A stretch of DNA of 64,000 nt from Exiguobacterium sp. BMC-KP (GTDB lineage Bacteria; Bacillota; Bacilli; Exiguobacteriales; Exiguobacteriaceae), in the NCBI RefSeq assembly GCF_001275385.1, contig NZ_LGIW01000015.1, positions 1,922,001 to 1,986,000 of the forward strand, given 5' to 3'. A model generated the notes under the pieces. That model made no database searches, was not told the DNA's origin, and saw only the letters and a program-made list of their open reading frames with translations. Of the stretch, positions 54,294 to 63,556 are shown one piece after another. A program made the translations under genes and the position numbers. Every line of letters starts with the position of its first letter. Position 1 is the first letter of the stretch.

Positions 54294-55754
54294 TCACATC
54301 CAGGAGCGATTCAATCGTTCACTCCATCGTGTAAAGCGCATCGAGCGTTGCGGTAAGACCATTCGACAAAACGTATGATAATCAATGTCTGAGACGTACT
54401 GGATGAGTCGAATCAGCGCAAATGCAAACGTTAGTGTCGATCCGATCGCAAAGCTGAGACCGTACCCGGAAAAACCGAACGGTGCGATCAACAAGGCTAA
54501 AATCCCGTTAGAGAAGAAGAACACGCATGAAATCCATGCTGCCCCTTTTTGATCTTCAAAATACAGTAACAAGAGTGTCAATACGAGAACCATCGCATTC
54601 GAGAACGCACCAATCGTCGTCATTTGGAAGATACTGATCGTTGCTTCCGGTAATGCGAGATAACCGAGTAACGTCGAGGCGAACAATAAAGTGAACAGCG
54701 TAAACAATCCTTGATTTCGAAACAGTCGTTGTAACTCCTGACGTAAGACAAGCAACATGGCGTCCCGCGCTTTTTCGACTTGATCCAGCGTTCCGCCTTC
54801 ATTCGCGTATCCATAAAAAATGCGATATCGTTCATAAAAACGCGTCTCGACGGAAACGACGAAAATCGTCATCGTCGGAATGACCGTCAAATAGGATAAG
54901 AAGATGGCCGTATCGTATAACGGATGATAACGGAATGTCCCAAGATGAACAGCACCTCCATCTGAGAACCAGATGACCCAGTTCCCGACCCACACACCGA
55001 TATTGTAGAGAAAGCTCGTCCAAAAGAGTGCTGGGTAACGATCAAAGTAACTCAAGTAGGTAAACTGATTTTTCGTCCCGCGTTGCGGGAACGTCAGCAA
55101 CATCGAGGTGAATAGACCGAATAACGTGACGACCATACCGAATGTAAAGCCTGCTGTTAAGGCAAGACTTGGTGTAACGAGTCCCGTTACATACTCCATC
55201 AAATATCGATCAATGAGTAAGACCGATCCGACAGCTACGATACCGCCAATCAAAAAACTGTACGCGACAGCTTGATAGAACTTCGCGGCACTTAAGAACA
55301 AGAAATGGACCCAAATCAGATTAATCGTCATGAACAGAATGAAAATCAGTCCGTTCAACAAGAACGGAAGTTGTGAGAAACTGAGGAAGATGAGAAAGAC
55401 GATACTGCCTAACGCCATCGTCATCTTTGTCATTCCTAAAAATGCAGGAAACAGATCTTCATATCGCTTCTCATAAAAACAATCTGCTAAATATCGAGTG
55501 ACGACGAGTTGCTGAATACCGAGCAACACTTGTGAAAAAATGAAGCTATATGAGACGACCAGATTGAAGGTCGTCCGTTCTTCAAAAGAAGCAATCGACA
55601 GGAACGTCGTCAGCCACTGGGTCACAGCGATGGTCAAGATGACGATTAACCATGGACCGGACGTGACGAGCCCCGCAAAGGCGTATGCTTTTAGTCGTGA
55701 TGAGAAATAGTCTTCTTGAAATAATTTTTGAAGCTTAAACCCGATGCCCGCCAT
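54294..55754 (-). CDS. pelG: Pel polysaccharide exporter PelG
   Basis: The 486-residue protein has about 12 membrane helices and the PelG N terminus MAGIGFKLQKLFQEDYFSSR. PelG is a MOP-superfamily transporter that forms the Pel synthase/export complex with PelD, PelE and PelF. It is the last gene of the operon and overlaps pelF by 20 bases. Confidence 0.93.
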   Translation of the reverse strand: MAGIGFKLQKLFQEDYFSSRLKAYAFAGLVTSGPWLIVILTIAVTQWLTTFLSIASFEERTTFNLVVSYSFIFSQVLLGIQQLVVTRYLADCFYEKRYEDLFPAFLGMTKMTMALGSIVFLIFLSFSQLPFLLNGLIFILFMTINLIWVHFLFLSAAKFYQAVAYSFLIGGIVAVGSVLLIDRYLMEYVTGLVTPSLALTAGFTFGMVVTLFGLFTSMLLTFPQRGTKNQFTYLSYFDRYPALFWTSFLYNIGVWVGNWVIWFSDGGAVHLGTFRYHPLYDTAIFLSYLTVIPTMTIFVVSVETRFYERYRIFYGYANEGGTLDQVEKARDAMLLVLRQELQRLFRNQGLFTLFTLLFASTLLGYLALPEATISIFQMTTIGAFSNAMVLVLTLLLLYFEDQKGAAWISCVFFFSNGILALLIAPFGFSGYGLSFAIGSTLTFAFALIRLIQYVSDIDYHTFCRMVLPQRSMRFTRWSERLNRSWM

Positions 55755-57153
55755 ACGTCAGCCCCCTCTCTTGATACAATGTTTGATACTCTGAGATGAA
55801 ACGGTGCGTCTGATAATATGCAAGCGCGCGCTCTTTCCCATTTTGGCCGAAACGAATCGCTTCTTCGGGATGTGACTGGAACCACGCACACCGCTCCGCG
55901 ATCCGACGCGGATTGACTGGTGGTACGACGAATCCAGCCGGACCGTAAGGATCATCCTCACGTCCATTGATCAGCTCGGAACATGCACCGACATCCGTCA
56001 CGACCCACGGTATCCCTGCAGCCATGCCTTCTAAGACAGCAAGCGGTTGACCTTCTGAAATACTCGTCAATAAACAGACATCAAACGATGGCAGATAACT
56101 CCGAATATCGACCTTTCCGACGAGTTTTACACTCGCAGATAGTTCAAAGAGATCGATTTGTTCTTGGCACTCACGGGCGTATTCCGGATCCTCTTCGAGC
56201 GGACCCATGATCGTCATTTCGAATGGAACCTGCATTTCCTGTAAGACCTTCGCGGCATGAATCATCGTCTTGATATCCTTGATCGGAACGATACGGACGA
56301 TCGCACCGATTCGGAGTACATCTTGCTTCGGAGTATGTCCTAATGCAGCAAGCCCCGTCGCATCGATTCCATTCGGGATAACACGAATTTTTTCAGCAGG
56401 CGCACCAAGTTCGCGTTGCAATTCTCCATTTCGGTCAAAGAGCGTAATGATATTGTCTGCTCCCGCGTAGGCTTCGCGCGATAAATGATGAAAGAACTGG
56501 ACCCAGTGCATGCGGTATTCTTGTGGAATCCACATCGCTTGGACGAGTTCTTCCTCCCGTTCTCGTGAATAAATCCCATGCTCCGTCAAGACGAACGGAA
56601 CATGCTGTCGCTGTTTGATCGCTGCTGCGACGAGTCCTGCATATCCAGTCGATGCGGAATGGATCAGATCGACAGTTGGTAAGTCGGCTTGTAACAGTTC
56701 AAGAACGGGTGCATACATGCTACGCCACATCCATAAATAATCGATGAAGGAGCCGGCTTGTCGTTCTTCCCGGTAACTCGTCTTAACGAGATCAAAAAAG
56801 AGACGGCTTGAGAAAAATTGAGTCGACGTGCCGATCGCTTGACCAAAAAGCGGGAAAATCGATGTGTTCGTCGCCTGAAATCGCATCCATCGTTTAATAT
56901 CTTCTTCCTGTTCCGGCGTCAACGTCTGTTTTAACGGACGTGTCTCATGCGTTTGATCAAGTGCAAGATTCGTCACACCGACGACGTTCGCAGGAAGGGT
57001 GTACCGAAAGTCCGCTTCGGTCATGCGTGTAGGTGTAATCGTGATCAGTTCAAACTCATGCTCTGTCATTTGTTGGATCAACATATGTGCCCAACTGGCG
57101 ACGCCACCACTGACATAGGGATAACTCCCTTCTAACACTAAACCAATCTTCAT
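55735..57153 (-). CDS. pelF: Pel polysaccharide glycosyltransferase PelF
   Basis: The 472-residue GT4 enzyme polymerises UDP-GalNAc-derived Pel in the cytosol. The N terminus MKIGLVLEGSYPYVSGGVAS is diagnostic for PelF, with HSASTGYAGLVAA and VLTEHGIYSREREEE further on. The donor site has VIPNGIDA and LTSISEGQPLAVLEGMAAG. It overlaps the upstream gene by four bases (ATGA). Confidence 0.94.
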   Translation of the reverse strand: MKIGLVLEGSYPYVSGGVASWAHMLIQQMTEHEFELITITPTRMTEADFRYTLPANVVGVTNLALDQTHETRPLKQTLTPEQEEDIKRWMRFQATNTSIFPLFGQAIGTSTQFFSSRLFFDLVKTSYREERQAGSFIDYLWMWRSMYAPVLELLQADLPTVDLIHSASTGYAGLVAAAIKQRQHVPFVLTEHGIYSREREEELVQAMWIPQEYRMHWVQFFHHLSREAYAGADNIITLFDRNGELQRELGAPAEKIRVIPNGIDATGLAALGHTPKQDVLRIGAIVRIVPIKDIKTMIHAAKVLQEMQVPFEMTIMGPLEEDPEYARECQEQIDLFELSASVKLVGKVDIRSYLPSFDVCLLTSISEGQPLAVLEGMAAGIPWVVTDVGACSELINGREDDPYGPAGFVVPPVNPRRIAERCAWFQSHPEEAIRFGQNGKERALAYYQTHRFISEYQTLYQERGLTYGGHRV

Positions 57154-58985
57154 TGGGATCCCTCCAGTACCGGTATGCGCGCGAAGTTCTTCTTGAGTTC
57201 TACTTCGTATAAATCGTCCGCATCTCCAAGTTTTCGCACCTGCCCGTATGCGAAGGACCCGGTCTCAAGTTTTCCTTCATTGACACGAACAACCATCTTC
57301 GAAGGAAGAAGCATTTGACTACCTGAAATCTCAATCGCTGTTTTAGAATAACGAACATCGATTTTCGATTCTTGATACAGCTTCATTTTTTTGTATCCAT
57401 CGTACTGCGTCATACTCTCGAGATACGGATAATCCGTATGGATCGTTTTGAACATCTTTTCAATCGAACGTTCCATCTTCGGCCACCCTTGCCCTTTTGA
57501 GCGTCGTTCATCGAGGACGTCATCCGGGTGAATGAAGTGCGAGACAAGTCCGAAGTTCGCGACAGCATCCGCTAAGACAAACATGTCTTCAGGCGATTCA
57601 TTATATCCACTTGTGATCCGTGGGAAGTTATAGAGATTCTTATAAGTCGAATCTGGCTCGAACTCTTGAATGTAACTTCCTTTTGAGGGGTCTCCGATAT
57701 AAAGAGACGCGATGATCAATCCATCAGGAAATGCTTCATTTAAGACGGATAAGCCCGTTGGACCGATAATGTTCGAAGGTGGTACATAGCTACGCAGTTG
57801 CTCCTTCGGGAAGAAATACTGATGTGCTGCTTTTACTTTCTCGATGCCTTTCACCATCTGTTTACGGTTCACCCAGGTGATATATCCGAGACTTGGATCC
57901 ATCGTCTCACCGTTAAGAACGAGCGGTTGGTGGTTGTATCCGTGTAACCCAAGTTCTCCACCCATCTTCAATAATCCCCGTCCGAAGTTCAGCATCGGAA
58001 AACGAATATTTTCAATCAATTGTTTTTCCGTATCATAAATCGCATTTTTATAGCTTCCGATAATAAATCCAGAATAAATGAGATCTTGTTCCTTTGCGAT
58101 CCGTTGCATGTCTTTCCACCAGACTTCTGCAAAGAAATCTTTGACGGTCAAATCATAGTTTTTCTGAATCGCTGGATTGGAGGCATCCGGTACGGGTGCC
58201 GGGAAATCATCGAAGTGCGCCAGCTTCACAGCGACTTGCTGACTGACGAATGTCGGAAATAGCAACGAAAGTGACTGAACGAGTAAACCGCGCGAGTTTT
58301 TTTCGAGCAACGAAGAGGTATTCCAGAACAAGACCTCTCCTTTTCCATATTCATGGGTCCATAAGATCGGATTCCCGTCTGCCTCGATTTTGACATCGGC
58401 ATCTTTTAATGTCACATCCGCGATACTATGGACGAACAAGTTAGAAGTCTTCGGTAAATCGATATACCCGGGAAATAAGTCTTTTTTAAACGTCATCCCG
58501 TTGACATCCTCTTTAAAATCACCAAAGCGCTTTACCCCTACTAAGTCGCCCCATTTCGGATCAATGAATCGACCAGCGATGTATAAGCGACCACCTTGTT
58601 GGACGAATTTCCGAATGGTCTCGTACGGCCATTCCTTCGTATGTTCGCCGGATAAGACAAGCACTGTCCGGTCACTTGGTTGAAGTGTCTTAATGTCTGA
58701 TGTACGAATCCGTTGGTGATCGATTTTCGCATATTTCAACGCGTACGAGAAATTTTCGATTGCGCCTTTTGACAGGTCACTATCGTTTTGAAGCAAGTAG
58801 ACACGAAGTGCCTCTCCTTTTGCTTCAGTCGTTTTCGTATTTGCCGTCTCGAATGAACGGACCTTCGTTTCTTCAGAAGGAATCAGTCGATGCGGGTAAT
58901 CGAGACGAAACAGCTGTACGATACCCATCGTCACGAATAACACGGCAAATAATCCAATGAGATAGCCGTAAGGTTTCTTATTCAT
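57150..58985 (-). CDS. pelA: PelA-like deacetylase (DUF2194 type)
   Basis: The 611-residue protein has one N-terminal membrane segment (residues 7-25), a glutamine-amidotransferase-like domain (about 60-250) and a C-terminal polysaccharide deacetylase-like domain. Visible parts are VKLAHFDDFPAP (Asp pair), LGLHGYNHQP (His pair) and SHFIHPDDVLD. It corresponds to the deacetylase half of Pseudomonas PelA; the N-terminal glycosidase half is missing and appears as a separate gene at 61310. Deacetylation makes Pel cationic. ATGA overlap with pelE. Confidence 0.85.
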   Translation of the reverse strand: MNKKPYGYLIGLFAVLFVTMGIVQLFRLDYPHRLIPSEETKVRSFETANTKTTEAKGEALRVYLLQNDSDLSKGAIENFSYALKYAKIDHQRIRTSDIKTLQPSDRTVLVLSGEHTKEWPYETIRKFVQQGGRLYIAGRFIDPKWGDLVGVKRFGDFKEDVNGMTFKKDLFPGYIDLPKTSNLFVHSIADVTLKDADVKIEADGNPILWTHEYGKGEVLFWNTSSLLEKNSRGLLVQSLSLLFPTFVSQQVAVKLAHFDDFPAPVPDASNPAIQKNYDLTVKDFFAEVWWKDMQRIAKEQDLIYSGFIIGSYKNAIYDTEKQLIENIRFPMLNFGRGLLKMGGELGLHGYNHQPLVLNGETMDPSLGYITWVNRKQMVKGIEKVKAAHQYFFPKEQLRSYVPPSNIIGPTGLSVLNEAFPDGLIIASLYIGDPSKGSYIQEFEPDSTYKNLYNFPRITSGYNESPEDMFVLADAVANFGLVSHFIHPDDVLDERRSKGQGWPKMERSIEKMFKTIHTDYPYLESMTQYDGYKKMKLYQESKIDVRYSKTAIEISGSQMLLPSKMVVRVNEGKLETGSFAYGQVRKLGDADDLYEVELKKNFARIPVLEGSQ

Positions 58986-59890
58986 TGGTCTCCTCCCTCC
59001 AAACGTTCCAATATGAAGCGATGTTCTTCTAAAATATCTTCAACTGCTACTTCTGTTCTTAACTGACGGAGCACTGGTCCGATCGAAGTCCAGTCATTTC
59101 GTCGAAAGTAATAGCGGATTAACGCGAGATATCCGTCTGGCAACGTCGGATGGATATGAATCATCTCTTCATACGACGCGATCGCCTTCTCATTTTTTCC
59201 GTGTCGAAGCGCCAACTCAGCTTCTGCTTCGATCCGAGTAAGGTCAGTCGGATAAAAGGCTCTCATTTGCTCAAGTACAGCATCGAGCCTGTCATCCAAA
59301 CGATGAATACCACCTTCGTCCAATAAACCGCTCTCGAGGAAGGTTCGACATTCTTGAATGAAGAGATGATACGTCGTCACGTCTATCGGATTGAGTTGTT
59401 GTTCCCGTAGCCGAAGATTAGCTTCATAACGGTCGAACAGAGAGTTTCGAACCGTTGCTGCGTAGTGAACGGTTTCCGAGTCGTCATGATCGAGTCCGTA
59501 TTGCAAATACTTTCCGGTCTCCTTCAAGGATGATGTCGTCAAATGAATCATCGATTGCTTCCGGCGTTTCGCATCCATGTTCAATGCCTCCTTGATCGGA
59601 ACCATCTCCATATTGTCTGCTGCTTGCTGTTGAAGTCCTTCGAGATTCATCACGTCGAACTGCACATATTCATCGTAATCCAGTAATGTATCGGAAGAAG
59701 CAAAACGACGCGAAATCAGATACGCGAGTCCCCCTAGTAGTTCGCCAAGAAGCGGTAGGACGGCACTGAACAAGCAAATGAATGTTAAAATCCCTCGCTC
59801 TTGCTCTGGCAATCGAAAGACGAGTACGCGATAAGCCAACACGATCAGCAAAAGATGAAGGACATAAAGAACGAGTAGGAGTGTCGTCAT
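58982..59890 (-). CDS. pelE: PelE-like TPR membrane protein
   Basis: The 302-residue protein starts with two membrane helices (about 2-25 and 35-58) and continues with a helical, TPR-like cytoplasmic region (AELALRHGKNEKAIASYEEM, PDGYLALIRYYFRRNDW). This is the PelE layout; PelE bridges PelD, PelF and PelG. Position between pelD and pelA matches Gram-positive pelDEAFG operons. Four-base overlaps on both sides. Confidence 0.85.
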   Translation of the reverse strand: MTTLLLVLYVLHLLLIVLAYRVLVFRLPEQERGILTFICLFSAVLPLLGELLGGLAYLISRRFASSDTLLDYDEYVQFDVMNLEGLQQQAADNMEMVPIKEALNMDAKRRKQSMIHLTTSSLKETGKYLQYGLDHDDSETVHYAATVRNSLFDRYEANLRLREQQLNPIDVTTYHLFIQECRTFLESGLLDEGGIHRLDDRLDAVLEQMRAFYPTDLTRIEAEAELALRHGKNEKAIASYEEMIHIHPTLPDGYLALIRYYFRRNDWTSIGPVLRQLRTEVAVEDILEEHRFILERLEGGDQ

Positions 59891-61113
59891 TGGACACGTC
59901 CTCCTTTTTGAACGTACACAGCCTTGATTCGTTCGAGGAATCGGTTCGCATGTTCTTGAGGTGTTCCAGGTAATAAGAACTGAAGGTGTTCCGTGTCTTC
60001 ATCAAAACCGATTAGATCAATTTCACGCATCGATTGCCGCAAAATCAATTCTAGTTCAATCAGAGAAAACGGTGTATTTCGAATATCAAGCTGAACGAGA
60101 CTATAGGGCTGACCATAATGTTCGCGTCTATATTCTTGGTATTTCACTTTTTCATCAAAGTGCTCTCGCTTGAAAATATGCGTCCCTTCAATTAATTCGT
60201 GTCGTGTCTCGATCCATTCCATCAGCATCGCTTTTTCGATACGCGATCCTGTCCAATCAACGATCAATTGCATGACGTGCATCTCATAGTTCGTCAAGCG
60301 CTCAAAAGCAATCGATTGAATAACGACGACTTCCTGGATGCGTCCATCATAACGGATCGGTGCTAAGAGTAACGGCACATCCGTCTCATCAATTGTTCGG
60401 ATGGCAATCGCCTGTTTTTGGAACATCCGTTGGTAGATGCCTTGTTCTGGGTCGATGAACATTGTTTGTGGCAACAGTTCCTTATCACCGAAACGAATAT
60501 GCAACCGAAGCGTACGACGTGACGCATCAACGTGGTAGATTGCAATTTCCTTCGCATCAAAGGAGTCTTGTAAGATTTGCACGAGTTTATCCCGTACAAT
60601 GTCCGCAACGGATTGATCAAGTTCTGTTCCAATCCGGTAAATGTTCGTCAACGTGTGATTGGATTCAAGTACTTTGTTACGCATTGCCTCTTGCGCAACG
60701 CGTAATTTTTCGAGCGTATCGCGCAACCGTTCGTTCTCTTCTATCACTTCCTCTTGGCGTAAACGTAAGGATAGATAACGTTCTTGGAAAGAAGTACTGA
60801 ACATACCGCAAGAAATCGCGACTAGGAAGTGCAGGATGATCCATGACAATTCACCTCGGTCATAAACGAAGAGTAAGACGTCTTCGCCCGCCCAGGCGAG
60901 AGAACTCAAATGATAGATCATCGTAAATAGGAAACTCGCGAAGGCCCCGAGGAGTCCGTAGCGGAGAGAAAAAAGCAAAATATAAAAAATAAGTGGGTCA
61001 ATCGTCCATTTTAAGATTGAAAGGTTAAACATATAGTCTAAAGTGCCGATAATAAGAATACTAACGATCATCTCAATCCACTTTATGCCTTGTCGGTGCT
61101 GAGTATATATCAT
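59887..61113 (-). CDS. pelD: c-di-GMP receptor PelD
   Basis: The 408-residue protein has four N-terminal membrane helices (to about residue 110), a coiled coil (EEVIEENERLRDTLEKL), a GAF domain (about 150-300) and a degenerate GGDEF domain without GGDEF. The RxxD inhibitory-site motif REID at about residues 363-366 matches the c-di-GMP binding site of Pseudomonas PelD. It would switch on Pel synthesis on binding c-di-GMP. Start at this ATG because AAGGAG is eight bases upstream; a GTG three codons earlier is less well placed. First gene of the operon. Confidence 0.93.
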   Translation of the reverse strand: MIYTQHRQGIKWIEMIVSILIIGTLDYMFNLSILKWTIDPLIFYILLFSLRYGLLGAFASFLFTMIYHLSSLAWAGEDVLLFVYDRGELSWIILHFLVAISCGMFSTSFQERYLSLRLRQEEVIEENERLRDTLEKLRVAQEAMRNKVLESNHTLTNIYRIGTELDQSVADIVRDKLVQILQDSFDAKEIAIYHVDASRRTLRLHIRFGDKELLPQTMFIDPEQGIYQRMFQKQAIAIRTIDETDVPLLLAPIRYDGRIQEVVVIQSIAFERLTNYEMHVMQLIVDWTGSRIEKAMLMEWIETRHELIEGTHIFKREHFDEKVKYQEYRREHYGQPYSLVQLDIRNTPFSLIELELILRQSMREIDLIGFDEDTEHLQFLLPGTPQEHANRFLERIKAVYVQKGGRVQ

Positions 61114-61179
61114 TTTATTCACTCCTTTTGTTGTTTATCGGTATGAAGATGGAAGAAATGTATCGTTGGAACACTACAA

Positions 61180-61275
61180 TTTCATATCGAGAAGGGCAAA
61201 CTTACTGAAAAGTAAGGGCGCAAAGACATGGGTCGTCGATCTTCGGATACCGATCGCCAGTCTGCAATGCCGCAG
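61180..61275 (+). ncRNA. c-di-GMP-I (GEMM) riboswitch
   Basis: The leader carries GEMM signatures in order: GGGCAAAC (61194-61201), a CTTACT-GAAA-AGTAAG hairpin with GNRA loop, then GGGCGCAAAGACATGGGTC, and a second variable hairpin with a TTCG loop. The control element may be the CTGAT-ATCAG hairpin (61282-61296) that abuts the AGGAGG ribosome site, which points to translational control. A TACAAT -10 candidate lies at 61175-61180. On or off direction cannot be told from sequence. Confidence 0.88.
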
Positions 61276-61309
61276 CCGCTCTCTGATAATTAATCAGGAG
61301 GCTATCAAC

Positions 61310-62167
61310 ATGGGTATTATCTCACTCAAGCGCATGACGTCTATTTTGTGCATTCTTTTATTAGGAGTGTTCTTCATGTCGTCATTAGACGCAAAAGCAG
61401 AAAAATCCAATCCATTAGACACTGCGAAGTCGTACAAAGTCTACTACGACGCACCGTCAGCAGCGAAAATCAAAAAGATGCAACAGTACGATGTCATGAT
61501 CATCGAACCGGTCTTCTATTCCGCTGCACAAATTAAACAGATTCAACAAAACGGTACAAAAGTATACGGCTACATCAACACGATGGAAGCAGATAACTGG
61601 AATACGGATTTGATGGGGCAACTCGTCGAGTCAGACTTTTTCCACCGCGATGGTCAGCGGATTCATTACGCTGAATGGGATTCGTACTTAACGGACATCA
61701 CATCGAAACACTACCAAGCTGTTTTAATGAAAGAAGTCGAGAAACAAATCGTCCAAAAAGGGCTAGATGGCGTTTTCCTCGATACAGTCGGCAACATCGA
61801 TAACGAACATGCCGATCAACCCGTCATTCTCGAACAACAACGGGTAGGAATGACGAACTTCTTAAAATCACTTAAAACAAAACATGCGTCTCTTTCGCTG
61901 ATCCAGAACTGGGGATTTGGAACGTTGAAATATCATACGTATCCTTATATCGACGGTATCATGTGGGAGAACTTCAATTATTCAACGGTCGCCAACGATC
62001 AGTGGTCAAAGGATCGGATGACGGACCTCCAAAAATTGAGTCAATCTCAAGACATTAAAACATTGACGATTTCTTCTGTACAAGGAGCTAAAAGTGCGAC
62101 ACTCGCTCAAAAAAATGGATTCCTTCACATGAAATCAAACGTCGATTTGAATTACAATAAATTCTAA
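61310..62167 (+). CDS. Secreted glycosidase like the PelA hydrolase domain
   Basis: The 285-residue protein has a signal peptide (hydrophobic ILCILLLGVFFMSSLDAKA, cleavage near residue 26) and a TIM-barrel-type domain of the polygalactosaminidase (GH114/GH166) kind: YYDAPSAAKIKKMQQYDVMI, VYGYINTMEADNW, KGLDGVFLDTVGNID, and a late DGIMWENFN. These acidic residues at strand ends fit catalytic roles. It likely cleaves alpha-1,4-linked galactosaminoglycan and is the stand-alone counterpart of the PelA N-terminal hydrolase. The start follows AGGAGG; a longer frame covers the riboswitch and is not coding. Confidence 0.85.
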   Translation: MGIISLKRMTSILCILLLGVFFMSSLDAKAEKSNPLDTAKSYKVYYDAPSAAKIKKMQQYDVMIIEPVFYSAAQIKQIQQNGTKVYGYINTMEADNWNTDLMGQLVESDFFHRDGQRIHYAEWDSYLTDITSKHYQAVLMKEVEKQIVQKGLDGVFLDTVGNIDNEHADQPVILEQQRVGMTNFLKSLKTKHASLSLIQNWGFGTLKYHTYPYIDGIMWENFNYSTVANDQWSKDRMTDLQKLSQSQDIKTLTISSVQGAKSATLAQKNGFLHMKSNVDLNYNKF

Positions 62168-62248
62168 ACACTTTCATATACCACCTTATAAAATGACAGT
62201 GACTCCCATCACTTGTCAAGTATCTGGCATATGCTTTACTTCGAAGAT

Positions 62249-62292
62249 GAAGGACCATTTCCCTCTAAAATCTGAGGAAAATGGTCCTTTTC
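62249..62292 (+). terminator. Terminator after the glycosidase gene
   Basis: AAGGACCATTTCCCTC pairs imperfectly with GAGGAAAATGGTCCTTTT, ending in T. Confidence 0.83.
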
Positions 62293-62312
62293 GTCTCCAC
62301 AAAAATCCATTA

Positions 62313-62364
62313 TGTCAAATACTGATATACAGTATTTGACACTAGCTGTTTTTAATTATATATT
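62313..62364 (+). promoter_or_regulatory. Promoter with overlapping operator for the diguanylate cyclase gene
   Basis: TTGACA (62336-62341) and TATATT (62359-62364) are exactly 17 bases apart. The -35 is the right end of a perfect 12-bp inverted repeat, TGTCAAATACTG-ATATA-CAGTATTTGACA (62313-62341), the expected layout for a repressor operator. Confidence 0.72.
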
Positions 62365-62400
62365 TTAGAAAACTATTTGTATAGATTGGATGTCTTATAT

Positions 62401-63426
62401 ATGATTCAAGATTGGATGATTCAAGGGTGCATGATTTTCGCACTGACGTATCTCCTTTTAGCCACATACCAACTGATTCGTAGTAGAAATAGTGAACGTG
62501 TGGGTACCATAATCCTCATCCTCTGGTTCGGGACTTACATGTTAACGATTGATGTTTTACTTTCATCACAGTCTTTGATTTGGCAGGTCATTCCTTTCGT
62601 TCTATTAGCATATCATCGAGAAAAAGGACCGTTTCTTAGCCTGACGCTCATCACGCTTATCCATACATGGATCAACGCAAACATCGATGCTGTACTTCTT
62701 GTGTCAGCAGGGATCGTGATCCTCACGTTACTTTTACGTCAAAAGACACATCTCGCTTTACGCTTTGGTGTACTTCATCTTTTCATCGGAAGTACACTAC
62801 TGGTTTTGCTACCGGATCAAACACTACCACTCGTCGTTTTTCATGGGAGCCTTACGCTTTTGATGTACGGCATATTCCTTTATCTATTGCCACTCCAACA
62901 ACGTCACCGGAAGCAGCTTGAAGTCTATCAACATCTAGCGGAGTATGACGCGTTGACAGGTCTTGCTAATCGACGGGCATGGGAATTACGCGCCAAGACG
63001 CTAGCCGGTCAATCTTCGACCTATCACTTGATCATTCTCGATTTGGATCAATTCAAGCAAGTAAACGATCAGTACGGTCATTCGAATGGCGATGCGGTCT
63101 TAGAACAATTTGCAAAAATCCTTGAGCGCAATACCCGTCCGGAAGATTTGGTCGCCCGTATGGGTGGAGAAGAGTTCATCGTACTCCTAACGGATTTGAC
63201 GCCAGAACAAGCGACTACCATCGCAGAACGAATTCGCCAAGAAGTCGAACGGCATACGTTCCGTCTATTAGATGGCTCTTCGATTCATGTTACGACGTCA
63301 ATCGGACTGTCTTCCGGAAAGCGAGACATCCCTGTCCAGCACTCGATGGAACTATCCGATAAAGCCCTGTATCAAGCCAAAAAATCGGGACGAAACATCG
63401 TTCGAATCGCTAGTCATCTGTTGTGA
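62401..63426 (+). CDS. Membrane diguanylate cyclase (GGEEF)
   Basis: The 341-residue protein has about six membrane helices (to residue ~170) and a C-terminal GGDEF domain. The active site is intact as MGGEEF (Gly255 region), with the nucleotide region DALTGLANRRAW and LDLDQFKQVNDQYGHSNGD. An I-site RPED lies five residues before GGEEF, so product inhibition is expected. The start is the ATG at 62401; a TTG at 62377 would leave only a few leader bases after the predicted promoter. Next to pelD and a c-di-GMP riboswitch it likely provides the local c-di-GMP signal. Confidence 0.9.
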   Translation: MIQDWMIQGCMIFALTYLLLATYQLIRSRNSERVGTIILILWFGTYMLTIDVLLSSQSLIWQVIPFVLLAYHREKGPFLSLTLITLIHTWINANIDAVLLVSAGIVILTLLLRQKTHLALRFGVLHLFIGSTLLVLLPDQTLPLVVFHGSLTLLMYGIFLYLLPLQQRHRKQLEVYQHLAEYDALTGLANRRAWELRAKTLAGQSSTYHLIILDLDQFKQVNDQYGHSNGDAVLEQFAKILERNTRPEDLVARMGGEEFIVLLTDLTPEQATTIAERIRQEVERHTFRLLDGSSIHVTTSIGLSSGKRDIPVQHSMELSDKALYQAKKSGRNIVRIASHLL

Positions 63427-63451
63427 AAAGACCTTTAAGGGGTCTTTTTTT
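63426..63451 (+). terminator. Terminator after the cyclase gene
   Basis: AAAAGACC pairs with GGTCTTTT followed by T, beginning at the stop codon. Confidence 0.8.
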
Positions 63452-63515
63452 AGATTCTCCTCTAAAAAATTCAGCTATGGAGACCATCTCATACTTTCTT
63501 ATACTTTTGTAACTA

Positions 63516-63551
63516 TCAAAAAAACGTGTACACCAACTCGGGTATACACGT
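63516..63551 (-). terminator. Terminator after galU
   Basis: On the minus strand ACGTGTATACC pairs with GGTGTACACGT (one G-U), followed by seven T. Confidence 0.87.
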
Positions 63552-63556
63552 CTGAT

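Noticed and set aside
61166-61309. N-terminal extension of the glycosidase gene
   Set aside because: This part coincides with the GEMM riboswitch; the signal peptide and AGGAGG place the start at 61310.
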